Positions 32,804-41,776 are shown, counted from the first letter of the stretch. The stretch: 64,000 bases of DNA from Collinsella tanakaei (GCF_016900375.1 NZ_JACJKB010000013.1:19175-83174); one strand, 5' to 3'. Numbers and translations are program-made. Notes: generated by a model not told the origin, from the sequence alone.

Positions 32804-33712
32804 TTATTCGCCGTTTGGGCGCATGGGGGAGCGGGGGCCAGACGTCGCCTGCTTGCTGTAGTCGTTGACCGTCAGCACGAACGCGGGCGGCTCCTCGGGC
32901 ACCTCGTAGTAGGGGCGCTGGGGCAGGGCGTTGATGCGAGCCATCTCGTCGTCGGTGAGCTCGAAGTCGAAGATGTTGAGGTTGTCGGCCATATGCGCAG
33001 GGTTCAGCGTCTTCGGGAACGTGACGTTGCCCTCCTGGTAGCTCCAGCGCAGGATGACCTGCGCGGGCGTCTTGCCGTGCGCAGCGGCGATCTCGGTGAA
33101 CACGGGCTCGGCGAGCAGGGCGGCATCGCCGTGGCCGAGCGGGTACCAGCCCTCGTACACGGTGTCGGAAAGTCCGCGTTTCGCCAGGGTCGCCTTGAGT
33201 TCGTGCTGGTTCCAGTAGGGGTTGATCTCGACCTGCAGCACCGCGGGCTTGATGGTTGCGACCTCGAGGATCTCGTCGATCTTGTGCACCGGGAAGTTAG
33301 AGAGGCCGATGGCGCGTACCTTGCCGTTGGCGACCGCTTCCTCCATGGCGCGCCAGCCGGAGGCGTAGTCGCCGTAGGGCTGGTGGAACAGCAGCAGGTC
33401 GACGTAGTTTAGGCCCAGGCGCGCGAGCGTGGCGTCGATGTCAGCTGCGCACTGCTCATACGGGTAGCTTTGCGGGAAGAGCTTTGTGGTCACGAAGAGC
33501 TCCTCACGCGGAATGCCGCAGGAGCGGATGACCTCGCCCACGGCGACCTCGTTGAAGTATGCGTTTGCCGTATCGATGTGGCGGTAGCCAAGTTCGAGCG
33601 CTTGCGGAAGATGCTCGAGCACCTCCTCGGAACTCATCATGTAGACGCCGAAACCCATGGCGGGAATCGTGCGTCCGTTCGCGAGGGTGAAGGCGGGAAC
33701 CGATGCAGTCAT
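32804..33712 (-). CDS. Aldo/keto reductase
   Basis: Enzyme of 302 aa with the same catalytic set as its downstream neighbour: DTANAYF (Asp, Tyr), VTTKLF (Lys), LLLFHQPYGDY (His), FPKTLNPAHMADNLNIFDF (cofactor). ATG 33712 is chosen for AAAGGAA about 8 nt upstream and the usual N-terminus FTLANGRTIPAMGFG. It is divergent from a LysR gene, with repeat motifs in between that could be LysR sites, so the AKR pair is probably its target. Confidence 0.9.
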   Translation of the reverse strand: MTASVPAFTLANGRTIPAMGFGVYMMSSEEVLEHLPQALELGYRHIDTANAYFNEVAVGEVIRSCGIPREELFVTTKLFPQSYPYEQCAADIDATLARLGLNYVDLLLFHQPYGDYASGWRAMEEAVANGKVRAIGLSNFPVHKIDEILEVATIKPAVLQVEINPYWNQHELKATLAKRGLSDTVYEGWYPLGHGDAALLAEPVFTEIAAAHGKTPAQVILRWSYQEGNVTFPKTLNPAHMADNLNIFDFELTDDEMARINALPQRPYYEVPEEPPAFVLTVNDYSKQATSGPRSPMRPNGE

Positions 33713-33737
33713 ATGCGGTATTCCTTTCTGTGAGGTA

Positions 33738-33787
33738 TTGCTTACAATGCAAGTGTCCTGCACAAATGCTTGAAAGTACAATGCAAG
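33738..33787. promoter_or_regulatory. LysR-type control region between AKR and LysR genes
   Basis: Two direct copies of TACAATGCAAG (33743-33753 and 33777-33787), 34 bp apart. The first is part of a palindrome TTGC-N7-GCAA (33738-33752) that contains a T-N11-A LysR box. The region is A/T-rich relative to its surroundings. Confidence 0.5.
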
Positions 33788-33862
33788 ATGGCGCTATTTA
33801 TATGCGTTCAACGCATAAGGAGACCACGATTGCACACTGGCATGCGGAAGAAGGGGAACGTG

Positions 33863-34705
33863 ATGGAGCTCGAGCAGATGCGGCAGATCGAGGCGATTGA
33901 GCGGCTGGGGACCGTGTCCGCCGCGGCCGAGGAGCTGCATATCTCGCAGCCAGCGCTCAGCCGCTCCATCCAACGGCTTGAGACGGAGCTCGGTTGCGCG
34001 CTGTTCGACCGCGAGGGCAGGCGCATCGCGCTGAACGACGTCGGTCGCGTGGCCGTGGATTGGGCCCGCGAGCTGCTGCGCGACGAGCGCCTCATGCGCG
34101 AGGCGGTTGCCGCGGCGGCTCAGCGCGTGCACGCCCTGCGCGTGGCGTCGGTGGCGCCCGCGCCCGTATGGCGCCTGACGGGACTTATGGTCGAGCGATT
34201 TCCGCAGGAGACGCTTACCTCCGAGATCGTCGACGAGGCTTCGGTCTTGCGCGGCGTGGTGGAGGGGGCCTTCGACTTCGGTATCGTGCTCGATCCGCCG
34301 CACCGGCCGGGCCTTATGTCATGCGAGCTCATGCGCGAGAACCTCTCGGTGACGTTGCCACCGAACCACCCCCTCGCGGCGCGGCGTCAGGTGACCTTTG
34401 CCGACCTCGCCGGCGAGACCTTTCTCATCATGACCGAGATCGGATTTTGGCGCGGCGTCGTCGACCGCGAGATTCCAGATGCCACCTACATCGAGCAGCG
34501 CGACCGCATGGTGTTCACGCAGCTTTCCCATTCGACACCGCACTGCACGTTTATCACAGATGCCCCGTTCCAAAGCGATCCCGTTCCCGGCCGCGCCGTC
34601 GTGCCCATCGTGGACGAGGGCGCCCACGCGGTGTTCCACCTGGCCGCGCGAGCCGACGCGTCCGACATCGTTGCACGCCTGTTCGCCTGGGTCGCAGGGC
34701 TATAG
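33863..34705 (+). CDS. LysR-family transcriptional regulator
   Basis: Regulator of 280 aa: N-terminal winged helix-turn-helix (MELEQMRQIEAIERLGTVSA, SQPALSRSIQRLETELG, residues 1-60) and a two-lobed effector domain. ATG 33863 has AAGGGGAA 5 nt upstream; the in-frame sequence further 5' is promoter DNA. It is divergent from two aldo/keto reductase genes, its likely targets, and is followed by an AGGTGAAA palindrome and a NhaC antiporter gene. The effector is unknown. Confidence 0.9.
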   Translation: MELEQMRQIEAIERLGTVSAAAEELHISQPALSRSIQRLETELGCALFDREGRRIALNDVGRVAVDWARELLRDERLMREAVAAAAQRVHALRVASVAPAPVWRLTGLMVERFPQETLTSEIVDEASVLRGVVEGAFDFGIVLDPPHRPGLMSCELMRENLSVTLPPNHPLAARRQVTFADLAGETFLIMTEIGFWRGVVDREIPDATYIEQRDRMVFTQLSHSTPHCTFITDAPFQSDPVPGRAVVPIVDEGAHAVFHLAARADASDIVARLFAWVAGL

Positions 34706-34707
34706 TT

Positions 34708-34738
34708 AGGTGAAAACACCCTAGAGGTTTTTTCACCT
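34708..34738. repeat. AGGTGAAA palindrome, copy 2
   Basis: AGGTGAAAA / TTTTCACCT arms around a CACCCTAGAGGTT core, 2 nt after the LysR stop codon. The core matches copy 1 (ACCCTAGAGGT). Confidence 0.85.
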
Positions 34739-34759
34739 GCATTGAGCGGAAGGGGCGTT

Positions 34760-36073
34760 GTGGAACTGTTCGTGCTAGGTGCGTTCGTCGCCGTGCTCGT
34801 TGCCTGCGTCGCCGTGGGCATCCCGACGGCGTACGCGCTCGTGGCGGGGCTCGCGTTGTTTAGCGTCTACGCGTGGCGTGCCGGCAACTCGCCGCGCCGG
34901 GTGGCCGAGATGTGCTGGCACGGCGTTCGCCCCATCTGCCGCATCCTGGGCATGCTCGTGACCGTGGGCGTCCTCACGGGACTCTGGCGCGCGGCGGGCG
35001 TCATCCCGGCCATCGTGTATTACGCCGTTCCGCTCATCACGCCGGGGCTCCTTCTGCTCATGACGTTTCTGCTCAGCTGCTTGGTGTCGGTGCTCACGGG
35101 CACCTCGTTCGGCACGGCGGCGACCATGGGCGCCATCTGCATCTCGATCGCGGCGAGTATGGACGTGCCGCTCGTGCTTGCCGGCGGTGCGGCGCTTTCG
35201 GGCGCGTTTTTCGGCGATCGCTGGTCGCCCATCTCGACAAGCGCGTTGCTCGTGGCCAACATCACCGGCACCGACTTCTATGGCAACCTTCGCAACATGC
35301 TGCGCACGGCGGTCGTGCCGTTTGCGCTGACCTGCCTTATCTACTTCGTGCTGGGCTGGCTCGTGCCCGCCGGCGCCGCCGGTGCCGATACCGCAAAGGC
35401 GTTGGCGGCCGCGTTCGACCTGTCGCCCATCGTGCTGGTGCCCCCGGCACTCGTATTTGCCCTTGCGCTTGCGCGGATGGACATCCTGCTCGTAATCGCG
35501 GCGGGCATCGTGTCTTCCGTCCCGCTCTGCCTGGCCGTGCAGGGGATGGGTGCGGCCGATGTCCTGCGCACCGCCCTGTTCGGCTTCACGGCGCCTACGC
35601 CCGAGACGGCGGCCCTTGCAGGCGGCGGCATCGCGTCGATGGTGTCGGCCATCGCCATCGTGGTCATCACCTCGACCTACGCGGGCATCTTCGAGGAGAC
35701 GGGCCTTCTTCACGGCGTCGAGGGTGTGGTGGCGCGCCTGTCCGCACGCATGTCGCCCTTCGCGGCAACGCTCGGCATCTCGGTGCTCGCCTCGGCGATC
35801 TCGTGCAACCAGACGCTCGCCATCATGCTCGCGCACCAGCTGAGCCGCGACCTCGCGACGTCCGCAGAGGACCACGCGCTCGACCTTGAGGACTCGGTCG
35901 TGCTGGTGGCGGGGCTTGTGCCCTGGTCCATCGCCGGCGGCGTGCCGCTCGCCTCCATGGGCGCGCCGATCGAGAGCATGGCGCTCGCCGTCTTCCTCTA
36001 CGCCGTGCCCCTCTGGCGGCTTGCGACAAGATTGAACCCGGCACCATCTTGTCGCCCATCTTGTTTGGTATGA
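34760..36073 (+). CDS. NhaC-family Na+/H+ antiporter
   Basis: Protein of 437 aa with about 11 membrane helices: GTSFGTAATMGAICISIAAS, ALSGAFFGDRWSPISTSALL and EDSVVLVAGLVPWSIAGGVP are NhaC signatures. It exchanges Na+ (or an organic cation/anion pair, as in MleN-like members) for protons. Start GTG 34760 has GGAAGGGG 5 nt before it. The last ~18 residues (ATRLNPAPSCRPSCLV) come from a CGACAAG palindrome read in frame, so the natural C-terminus was probably near VPLWRL. Confidence 0.88.
   Translation: MELFVLGAFVAVLVACVAVGIPTAYALVAGLALFSVYAWRAGNSPRRVAEMCWHGVRPICRILGMLVTVGVLTGLWRAAGVIPAIVYYAVPLITPGLLLLMTFLLSCLVSVLTGTSFGTAATMGAICISIAASMDVPLVLAGGAALSGAFFGDRWSPISTSALLVANITGTDFYGNLRNMLRTAVVPFALTCLIYFVLGWLVPAGAAGADTAKALAAAFDLSPIVLVPPALVFALALARMDILLVIAAGIVSSVPLCLAVQGMGAADVLRTALFGFTAPTPETAALAGGGIASMVSAIAIVVITSTYAGIFEETGLLHGVEGVVARLSARMSPFAATLGISVLASAISCNQTLAIMLAHQLSRDLATSAEDHALDLEDSVVLVAGLVPWSIAGGVPLASMGAPIESMALAVFLYAVPLWRLATRLNPAPSCRPSCLV
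36024..36054. repeat. CGACAAG palindrome, copy 16, inside a coding region
   Basis: CGACAAGAT / ATCTTGTCG around TGAACCCGGCACC. It is read in frame as the C-terminal tail of the NhaC antiporter. Confidence 0.85.
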
Positions 36074-36185
36074 TGGGCGAACCCGTCGCGGCTGCTCGTT
36101 TGCCGCGATAGCGCCCGGCGCACAGCGCCGGGGAGGCGCGTTGCCAGGCGCGTGGATCTGTCCGCGCTCGCCTGGGAGGTTTCGC

Positions 36186-37612
36186 GTGAGTCCTGAAATC
36201 GCAACCGACGCCTGTCCGCGGCCCAACAAATGGGTCGTCCTCTTCACCGTCGTGGACATGACGTTCATGTCCACGCTCGATAGCAGCATCGTCAACATCG
36301 CCCTGCCCGTCATGCAGCGCGAGCTTGCAGCAACGGCCGCGGGCATCCAGTGGGTGTCGACCGTCTACCTGCTGGCCTGCTGCGCCACGGTGCTCATCTT
36401 CGGCCGCCTGGGCGATGCCCTGGGCAAGGTTCGTCTGTTCCAGGCGGGCGTGGCGCTCTTTACGGCAGGCTCTGCGCTTTGTGGCCTGTCCACGACGCTG
36501 CCGGCGCTTATCGCGGCACGCGCCGTGCAGGGCGTCGGCGCGGCGAGCGCCATGGCGAACAACATGGGCATCGTTACCGAGGCTTTTCCGGCCGACCAGC
36601 GCGGCCGGGCGCTCGGCATCGTATCGACCTTCGTGTCGCTCGGCATGATGTGCGGCCCCACCATCGGCGGCATGCTCGTGGCGGCGTTTCCCTGGGAGTC
36701 GATCTTCCTCATCAACGTGCCCATCGGTGCCGCGGCGTTCGCCGTGGGCATGAGGACGCTGCCACGCGATGCGGCCGGTGGCGCGCGCGGATGCCTGGAT
36801 GTTGCCGGCGCCGTGCTCGTCGTGCCCGCGATCGTGCTGCTCTTCTGCTCGCTCACGTTCATGGCGCAGGGCGTGACGCCTGCGCTCGTGGCGATGTTCG
36901 CGCTGGGCGCTGCGCTGCTCGCCGCGTTCATCGCCGTCGAGCGCCGTGCCGCCGATCCGCTCGTGCAGCTCGATGCGTTTCGCAACGTCCCGTTCTCGGT
37001 GAACCTCGTCCCATGCTCATCTGCTTTTCCGCTGTAGGCGGCACCGAGTACCTGCTGCCGTTTTTCCTGCAGGATGCCTGCGGGTTCCCGTCGAGCGTGG
37101 CGGGGCTCGCCCTCACCGCCATCCCGCTCGGCATGGCCGTCGTCGGGCCGATAAGCGGTGCCGTGTCCGACCGCATCGGCAGCGCCCTGCCGTGGGGCAT
37201 CGGCCTTGCGGTGTACGCAGTGGGCATCTCGTTCACGGGGAGCCTGCCCACGACGGCCCCGCTTGCGTGGATCGTCGCCGGCATGCTCGTCATGGCGGTG
37301 GGGATGGGCCTGTTCCAGTCGCCCAACAACTCGCTCGTCATGGGCTCGGTCGGTTGCGAGCACCTGGGCTTTGCCGGCAGCGTGGTGTCGCTTGTGCGCT
37401 ACCTGGGCATGTCGGTGGGCGTGACCGGCGGCACGGCGCTACTGTACGGCCACATGAGCGCCCTTGCGGGACGCCCGATCGCATCCTATGCCGAGGGCGG
37501 CGTCGAGCTGTTCTCCCAAGGATTCGCGTTCACGTTCTACGTGTTCGGCGCGCTGTCGGTCGTCGGCGTCGTGCTCACCGTGCTCGCCGCCCGCTCTAGG
37601 CTCAGGCGGTAG
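36186..37612 (+). pseudogene. MFS drug exporter (DHA2), broken by a 1-nt frameshift
   Basis: Two overlapping frames together give a complete DHA2 exporter. The first runs from GTG 36186 (GGGAGG 6 nt upstream; VVDMTFMSTLDSSIVNIALP) to SVNLVPCSSAFPL-stop at 37037. The second continues from MLICFSAVGGTEYLLPFFLQ at about 37013. Adding one base near the CCC at 37011-37013 restores a 475-aa protein, exactly the length of the intact paralogue at 20803. It is either a real inactivating or phase-variable C-tract change or a sequencing error. Confidence 0.85.
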
Positions 37613-37713
37613 GGTCCCGGGTTTTCGACATCGGCTCCTACGTGCTGCTCACCACTTGGCGCTTTCTTCCCGTCCGGCGACTCATCAAAAGAGGCGATAG
37701 GGGGTCGGCGTTA

Positions 37714-37850
37714 GCAAAAACCGGGGACTTTGGACTGATTTTGCAGCCCGGGCCCGTATCGGCGCCTATTCTGCCTGCGAAAACGCGAGGTCAATTGCGT
37801 GTCCGTTTGGATCCGGGCAGAAAAAACCATCCAAAGTCCCCGGTTTTTGC
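37714..37850. repeat. Inverted repeat with 21-bp perfect ends
   Basis: GCAAAAACCGGGGACTTTGG.. (37714-37734) is exactly complemented at 37830-37850. Pairing continues imperfectly inwards (CAGCCCGGGCCC against GGATCCGGGCAG). It could be a decayed small mobile element or a large hairpin after the broken MFS gene. Confidence 0.7.
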
Positions 37851-37863
37851 AGCCAGTCCTTCG

Positions 37864-37893
37864 TGGGAATATGGTGCCTGCCCCTTCCTTCCA
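37864..37893. repeat. TGGGAA palindrome, degenerate copy 2
   Basis: TGGGAATATGGTGCCTGCCC then CTTCCTTCCA; it matches the copy at 12191 in arms and core, with several changes. Confidence 0.6.
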
Positions 37894-37946
37894 TCTGCTT
37901 GCCGCTACAATACCCACGGTCAAACGCATACGAAGGGATCATCCAC

Positions 37947-39560
37947 ATGCCAAGCATCGCCGACGAGATCGCGTCGAGGCGCACATTCGCCATCATCTCG
38001 CACCCCGACGCGGGTAAGACCACGCTTACCGAGAAGCTCCTGCTCTACACCGGCACCATCCAGTCGGCCGGCTCGGTCAAGGGCAAGAGCAGCGCCAAGC
38101 ACGCGGTGTCCGACTGGATGGACATCGAGAAGCAGCGCGGAATCTCCGTCACGTCGTCGGTGCTGCAGTTCACCTATGGCGGATGCTGCGTGAACATCCT
38201 CGACACCCCGGGCCACCAGGACTTCTCCGAGGACACCTACCGTACGCTCATGGCGGCCGACGCGGCGGTCATGGTCATCGACGGCGCCAAGGGCGTCGAG
38301 GCCCAGACCGTCAAGCTCTTCCGCGTGTGCGCCCTGCGCGGCATTCCCATCTTCACCTTCGTGAACAAGCTCGACCGCGAGACCCGCGACCCCTTCGAGC
38401 TCATGGAGGAGATCGAGAACGTCTTGGGCATCGGCACCTGCCCCATGAACTGGCCGATCGGCAACGGCAAGAACTTCCGCGGCGTGTTCGACCGCGCGAG
38501 CCGCTATGTGCTGGCCTTCGAGGGCGACGGGCGTGCCAACGCGTCCAAGAAGGTGAACGAGGTCGAGGCGGAGCTCGGCGACCCGGCGCTCGACGAGCTC
38601 ATCGGCGCCGAGAACCACCGCAACCTCATGGACGACATCGAGCTGCTCGACGGCGCGGCCGACGAGTTCGATTTCGACGCCGTGCGCGCCGGCAAGCTCT
38701 CGCCGGTGTTCTTCGGATCCGCGCTCACGAACTTCGGCGTGGAGCCCTTCCTGAAGGACTTCCTGCGCCTGGCGCCCGCGCCCTCAGCGCATACCGACGC
38801 GCTCACGGGCGAGCCGGTCGACCCCGCGACGGACGCCTTCTCGGGCTTCGTCTTCAAGATCCAGGCCAACATGGACAAGAACCACCGCGACCGCATCGCC
38901 TTCGTGCGCATCTGCTCGGGCAAGTTCGAGCGCGGCATGGACGCGCTCCACGTGCAGGGCAACCGCAAGATCAAGCTGGCGACCGGCACCGCGATGATGG
39001 CCGATGACCGCGCGACGGTCGATGAGGCATATGCCGGCGACATCGTCGGCCTGTTCGACCCGGGTATCTTCTCGATCGGCGATACCGTGTGCGCGCCGTC
39101 GCGCCGCGTGCAGTACGCCGGCATCCCGACGTTCGCGCCGGAGCACTTCGCGCGCGTCAGCCAGGTGGATACGCTCAAGCGCAAGCAGTTCGTGAAGGGT
39201 ATGGAGGAGCTTGCTCAGGAGGGCGCCATCCAGATCTTCCGCGAGCTCGGCGCCGGCATGGAGAGCGTCATCGTCGGCGTGGTGGGCGAGCTGCAGTTCG
39301 AGGTGCTCGAGCAGCGCCTGCTGAGCGAGTACCGCGTCAACGTGCGCCGTCAGGCTCTGGGCTACACCGACATCCGCTGGATTGCCAACGAGCCGGGTGC
39401 GATCGACGTCAAGGCGCTCAACCTCACGCGCGACACGCTGCGCGTCGAGGACATGCGCGGCGGCAAGCTGCTGCTGTTCACGAGCCCGTGGAACGTCGAC
39501 TGGGCGACGGAGCACAACCCGGAGCTGAAGCTGTCCGAGTTCGGCAACGTGACGTTCTGA
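37947..39560 (+). CDS. prfC: Peptide chain release factor 3
   Basis: Translational GTPase of 537 aa that recycles RF1/RF2 after termination. G1 HPDAGKTT (~residue 20), G2 region KQRGISVTSSV, G3 DTPGHQDF, and G4 NKLDRE are present; the C-terminal half has the EF-G-like domains II and III of RF3 (VVGELQFEVLEQRL, QALGYTDIRWI). ATG 37947 is supported by AAGGGAT and the conserved N-terminus MPSIADEIASRRTFAIISHP. A rho-independent terminator follows at once. Confidence 0.95.
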   Translation: MPSIADEIASRRTFAIISHPDAGKTTLTEKLLLYTGTIQSAGSVKGKSSAKHAVSDWMDIEKQRGISVTSSVLQFTYGGCCVNILDTPGHQDFSEDTYRTLMAADAAVMVIDGAKGVEAQTVKLFRVCALRGIPIFTFVNKLDRETRDPFELMEEIENVLGIGTCPMNWPIGNGKNFRGVFDRASRYVLAFEGDGRANASKKVNEVEAELGDPALDELIGAENHRNLMDDIELLDGAADEFDFDAVRAGKLSPVFFGSALTNFGVEPFLKDFLRLAPAPSAHTDALTGEPVDPATDAFSGFVFKIQANMDKNHRDRIAFVRICSGKFERGMDALHVQGNRKIKLATGTAMMADDRATVDEAYAGDIVGLFDPGIFSIGDTVCAPSRRVQYAGIPTFAPEHFARVSQVDTLKRKQFVKGMEELAQEGAIQIFRELGAGMESVIVGVVGELQFEVLEQRLLSEYRVNVRRQALGYTDIRWIANEPGAIDVKALNLTRDTLRVEDMRGGKLLLFTSPWNVDWATEHNPELKLSEFGNVTF

Positions 39561-39571
39561 TGCGCACCGCT

Positions 39572-39600
39572 GCGGCCGCCTGCGAGGGCGGCCGTTTTCT
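39572..39600 (+). terminator. Rho-independent terminator of prfC
   Basis: GGCCGCC / GGCGGCC stem (39574-39580 and 39587-39593) followed by GTTTTCT. It overlaps the stop codon of the convergent minus-strand gene. Confidence 0.85.
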
Positions 39601-40591
39601 ATGCGTCGATGACGCGCACCGTGGTGCCGCGGGATTCCAGCAGGTCGATGAGGTCCTGCGTACCCATGAGCACGGTGGCCGTGTTGTCGCAGGGGTGCGC
39701 GGTGAGCTTGCCGGCGTCGACGAGCGCGCGGTCGAGGACGACCTCCACGCGATGCTCCGCGTCGTTCAGCGCGCCGAGCGGCGAGACGGCGCCGGGGATG
39801 AGCCCGAGCATGCGGTCCAGGTCATTTGCGGAGGCAAAGGAAAGGCGGCGCGAGCCGAGTAGCTCTTGGATGCGCTTGAGCGACACCTCCTTGGCGTCGG
39901 GCAGGACCACCAAATAGTACGCGCGGTGCTTGTCGTCGCGCAGGAAAAGGTTCTTCGCGCCGAATTCCGCAAAGGGGACCTGCTCGTCGTGCGCCTCCTG
40001 CACCGTGAAGACCGCGGCGTGCTCCGCGAGCTCGTAGGGGATGCCGCGGCGGTCGAGCAAACGCAGGGTGCGGATCTTGTCGAAGCGAGCGAGATGCGCG
40101 ATGCGCTCTGCCACCTGGTCGGGGTTCATGTCCGTTGTGTCCATATGTATAGTGTCGAGGGTGCCGTAAAGCGGCAAGCGCGCCAGGGCCCGCTCGATGA
40201 CGTCGGACGTGCGGACGCCCGCAGAAACATCGCCTTCGATGCGCCGACGCAGCTCATCTGCCGTGCAGGTGAGCGAAACAGATACGACCTCGCAACCGGT
40301 TTCTGCGAGTGGCAGGTGGCGGCAGATGGCGTCGATAATCGCCTGCTCGTGCATGACCCAGCAAAACACGATGTTTTCGTAGGCAGAGCAGCGCAAGAAG
40401 TTCCCGAGCACATGGCAGATGTTGTCAAGAACGAGGGCCTTGGTTTCGTCGGTCACCACGAAGGGGCTGGCGTCCCAGCACCAGTCGCCATCGAGCATGA
40501 CTGAGGCGGGGAGCGCGTCGCGCAGGCGACGGGCGACGGCGGTCTTTCCCACGCCCATGGGTCCGCCGATAAGGTAGAGCGTTTTGGCCAT
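39599..40591 (-). CDS. P-loop kinase fused to a YbaK/ProX tRNA-editing domain
   Basis: Single 330-codon frame with two domains. Residues 1-165 are a P-loop kinase of the AAA_33/shikimate-kinase-like type: Walker A GGPMGVGKTA, LDGDWCWDASPF, and a lid-like region. Residues ~166-330 are a YbaK/PrdX-type aminoacyl-tRNA deacylase (ELAEHAAVFTVQEAHDE, NLFLRDDKHRAYYLVVLPDA, PGAVSPLGALND), close to free-standing ProXp-ala, which hydrolyses Ala-tRNAPro. The fusion is unusual; the joined reading frame is continuous and both domains look intact. It lies 20 nt after a D-2-hydroxyacid dehydrogenase gene, with which it may be co-transcribed. Confidence 0.85.
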   Translation of the reverse strand: MAKTLYLIGGPMGVGKTAVARRLRDALPASVMLDGDWCWDASPFVVTDETKALVLDNICHVLGNFLRCSAYENIVFCWVMHEQAIIDAICRHLPLAETGCEVVSVSLTCTADELRRRIEGDVSAGVRTSDVIERALARLPLYGTLDTIHMDTTDMNPDQVAERIAHLARFDKIRTLRLLDRRGIPYELAEHAAVFTVQEAHDEQVPFAEFGAKNLFLRDDKHRAYYLVVLPDAKEVSLKRIQELLGSRRLSFASANDLDRMLGLIPGAVSPLGALNDAEHRVEVVLDRALVDAGKLTAHPCDNTATVLMGTQDLIDLLESRGTTVRVIDA

Positions 40592-40611
40592 CTCGGTTGT
40601 CCGTTTCTGCG

Positions 40612-41595
40612 TTACAGCACTTCGTAGGGGGTTGCCTCGCCGCGGTCGAAGGCGAGCAGGGCCTCGACGGTGGTGCGGACCATGGCCTCCACGTCGCAGG
40701 CGGTGTAGAACGCCATGTGCGGCGAGACGATGACGTTCGGCAGCGCATCCAGGATCGCGCGGTCGCGGTTGGGCAGGACGTCGCGCGTGCGGTCCAGGTA
40801 GTACAGGCCCGCCTCGTGCTCGATGGTGTCGAGCGCGGCGCCGCCGAGATGGCCGCTCTCGATGGCATCGACGAGCGCGCCGGTATCGACGAGCATGCCG
40901 CGCGCCGCGTTGACGAGCAGCGCACCCTCCTTCATGCGGGCGAACTGCTCCGCGCCGATCATATGGTGGTTCTCCGGCAGGCCGGGGGCGTGCAGTGTCA
41001 CGATGTCGGATTCGGCGAGCAGCGTGTCCAGGTCGACGTAGGTGGCCTGGGCGCGAGCGGCATCTTTGGGGAAGGGGTCGCACGCGAGGATGCGACAGCC
41101 GAAGCCCGCCAGCTGGCGGATGACGCACGAGCCGATGGCGCCCGTGCCCACCACGCCGACCGTGCACGATTTGAGGTCGCGTCCGATCTTGCCCGCAAGC
41201 GAGAAGTCCTGTACCGCAACCTGGCGGAACACGAACTTCGCTCGGCGCAGCGCCATGAGCATGAGCATGATGGTGTAGTCGGCCACGCCTTCGGGCGGAT
41301 AGGCCGCGTGGCCCACGCGCATGCCGATGGCGCGGGCGTGCTCGATATCGATGTGGTCGTAGCCGATGGAGCGCGTGGCGAGTCCGGTGACGCCAAGATC
41401 TCGGTACGCGTCGAGCAGCTCGGGCGTCATGGGGTTCGTGATGATGTTCACGCCCTGGGAGCCGGCTGCCAGGTGAGCGTTCTCGAGCGTGGGGTAGTCG
41501 GGCGTCCAGTCGTAGTCGAAGCCGAGCTCGCGGCTCAGGGCATCGAGGTACTCCAGCTCGTCGAACGGACGGAGCGCGAACGCGAAGATCTTCAT
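40612..41595 (-). CDS. D-2-hydroxyacid (D-lactate) dehydrogenase
   Basis: Enzyme of 327 aa. The NAD motif VGVVGTGAIGSCVIRQLAGF, catalytic Arg in LVNAARGMLVDTGAL, Glu in DTIEHEAGLYYLDR and His in VSPHMAFYT place it with D-lactate dehydrogenase (LdhA/VanH-like). It converts pyruvate to D-lactate or a similar 2-keto acid in fermentation. ATG 41595 has AGAAGGAAG 5 nt upstream. It is divergent from queA, with a CGACAAG palindrome between them. Confidence 0.9.
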   Translation of the reverse strand: MKIFAFALRPFDELEYLDALSRELGFDYDWTPDYPTLENAHLAAGSQGVNIITNPMTPELLDAYRDLGVTGLATRSIGYDHIDIEHARAIGMRVGHAAYPPEGVADYTIMLMLMALRRAKFVFRQVAVQDFSLAGKIGRDLKSCTVGVVGTGAIGSCVIRQLAGFGCRILACDPFPKDAARAQATYVDLDTLLAESDIVTLHAPGLPENHHMIGAEQFARMKEGALLVNAARGMLVDTGALVDAIESGHLGGAALDTIEHEAGLYYLDRTRDVLPNRDRAILDALPNVIVSPHMAFYTACDVEAMVRTTVEALLAFDRGEATPYEVL

Positions 41596-41642
41596 GGTTC
41601 TTCCTTCTCGCATGCGGTGATGTGGTCCCCCTATTATGGCAC

Positions 41643-41673
41643 CGACAAGAAGGTGCCAGGTACAAACCTGTCG
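41643..41673. repeat. CGACAAG palindrome, copy 17
   Basis: CGACAAG / CCTGTCG around AAGGTGCCAGGTACAAA, in the divergent promoter region of queA and the dehydrogenase gene. Confidence 0.82.
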
Positions 41674-41776
41674 CTCGTGGAGAATGGGGGAGGGGCCGTG
41701 CTTCCTGCCGCGTTGCGTTAGGATAGGGAGCGTTGAAAACCCGCCGCACCTGCGGCTGTACGAAGAAGGCCCATCC

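Larger units (their letters stand above)
37613..37946. other. 334-bp gap with inverted repeat and prfC promoter region
   Basis: It holds the long imperfect inverted repeat 37714-37850, a degenerate TGGGAA palindrome (37864-37893) and, near 37907, a TACAAT -10-like box ahead of prfC. No gene is visible. Confidence 0.6.

Noticed and set aside
41674..41776. A preQ1 riboswitch before queA
   Set aside because: No preQ1-binding hairpin plus A-rich tail pattern could be found in the 100-nt leader.
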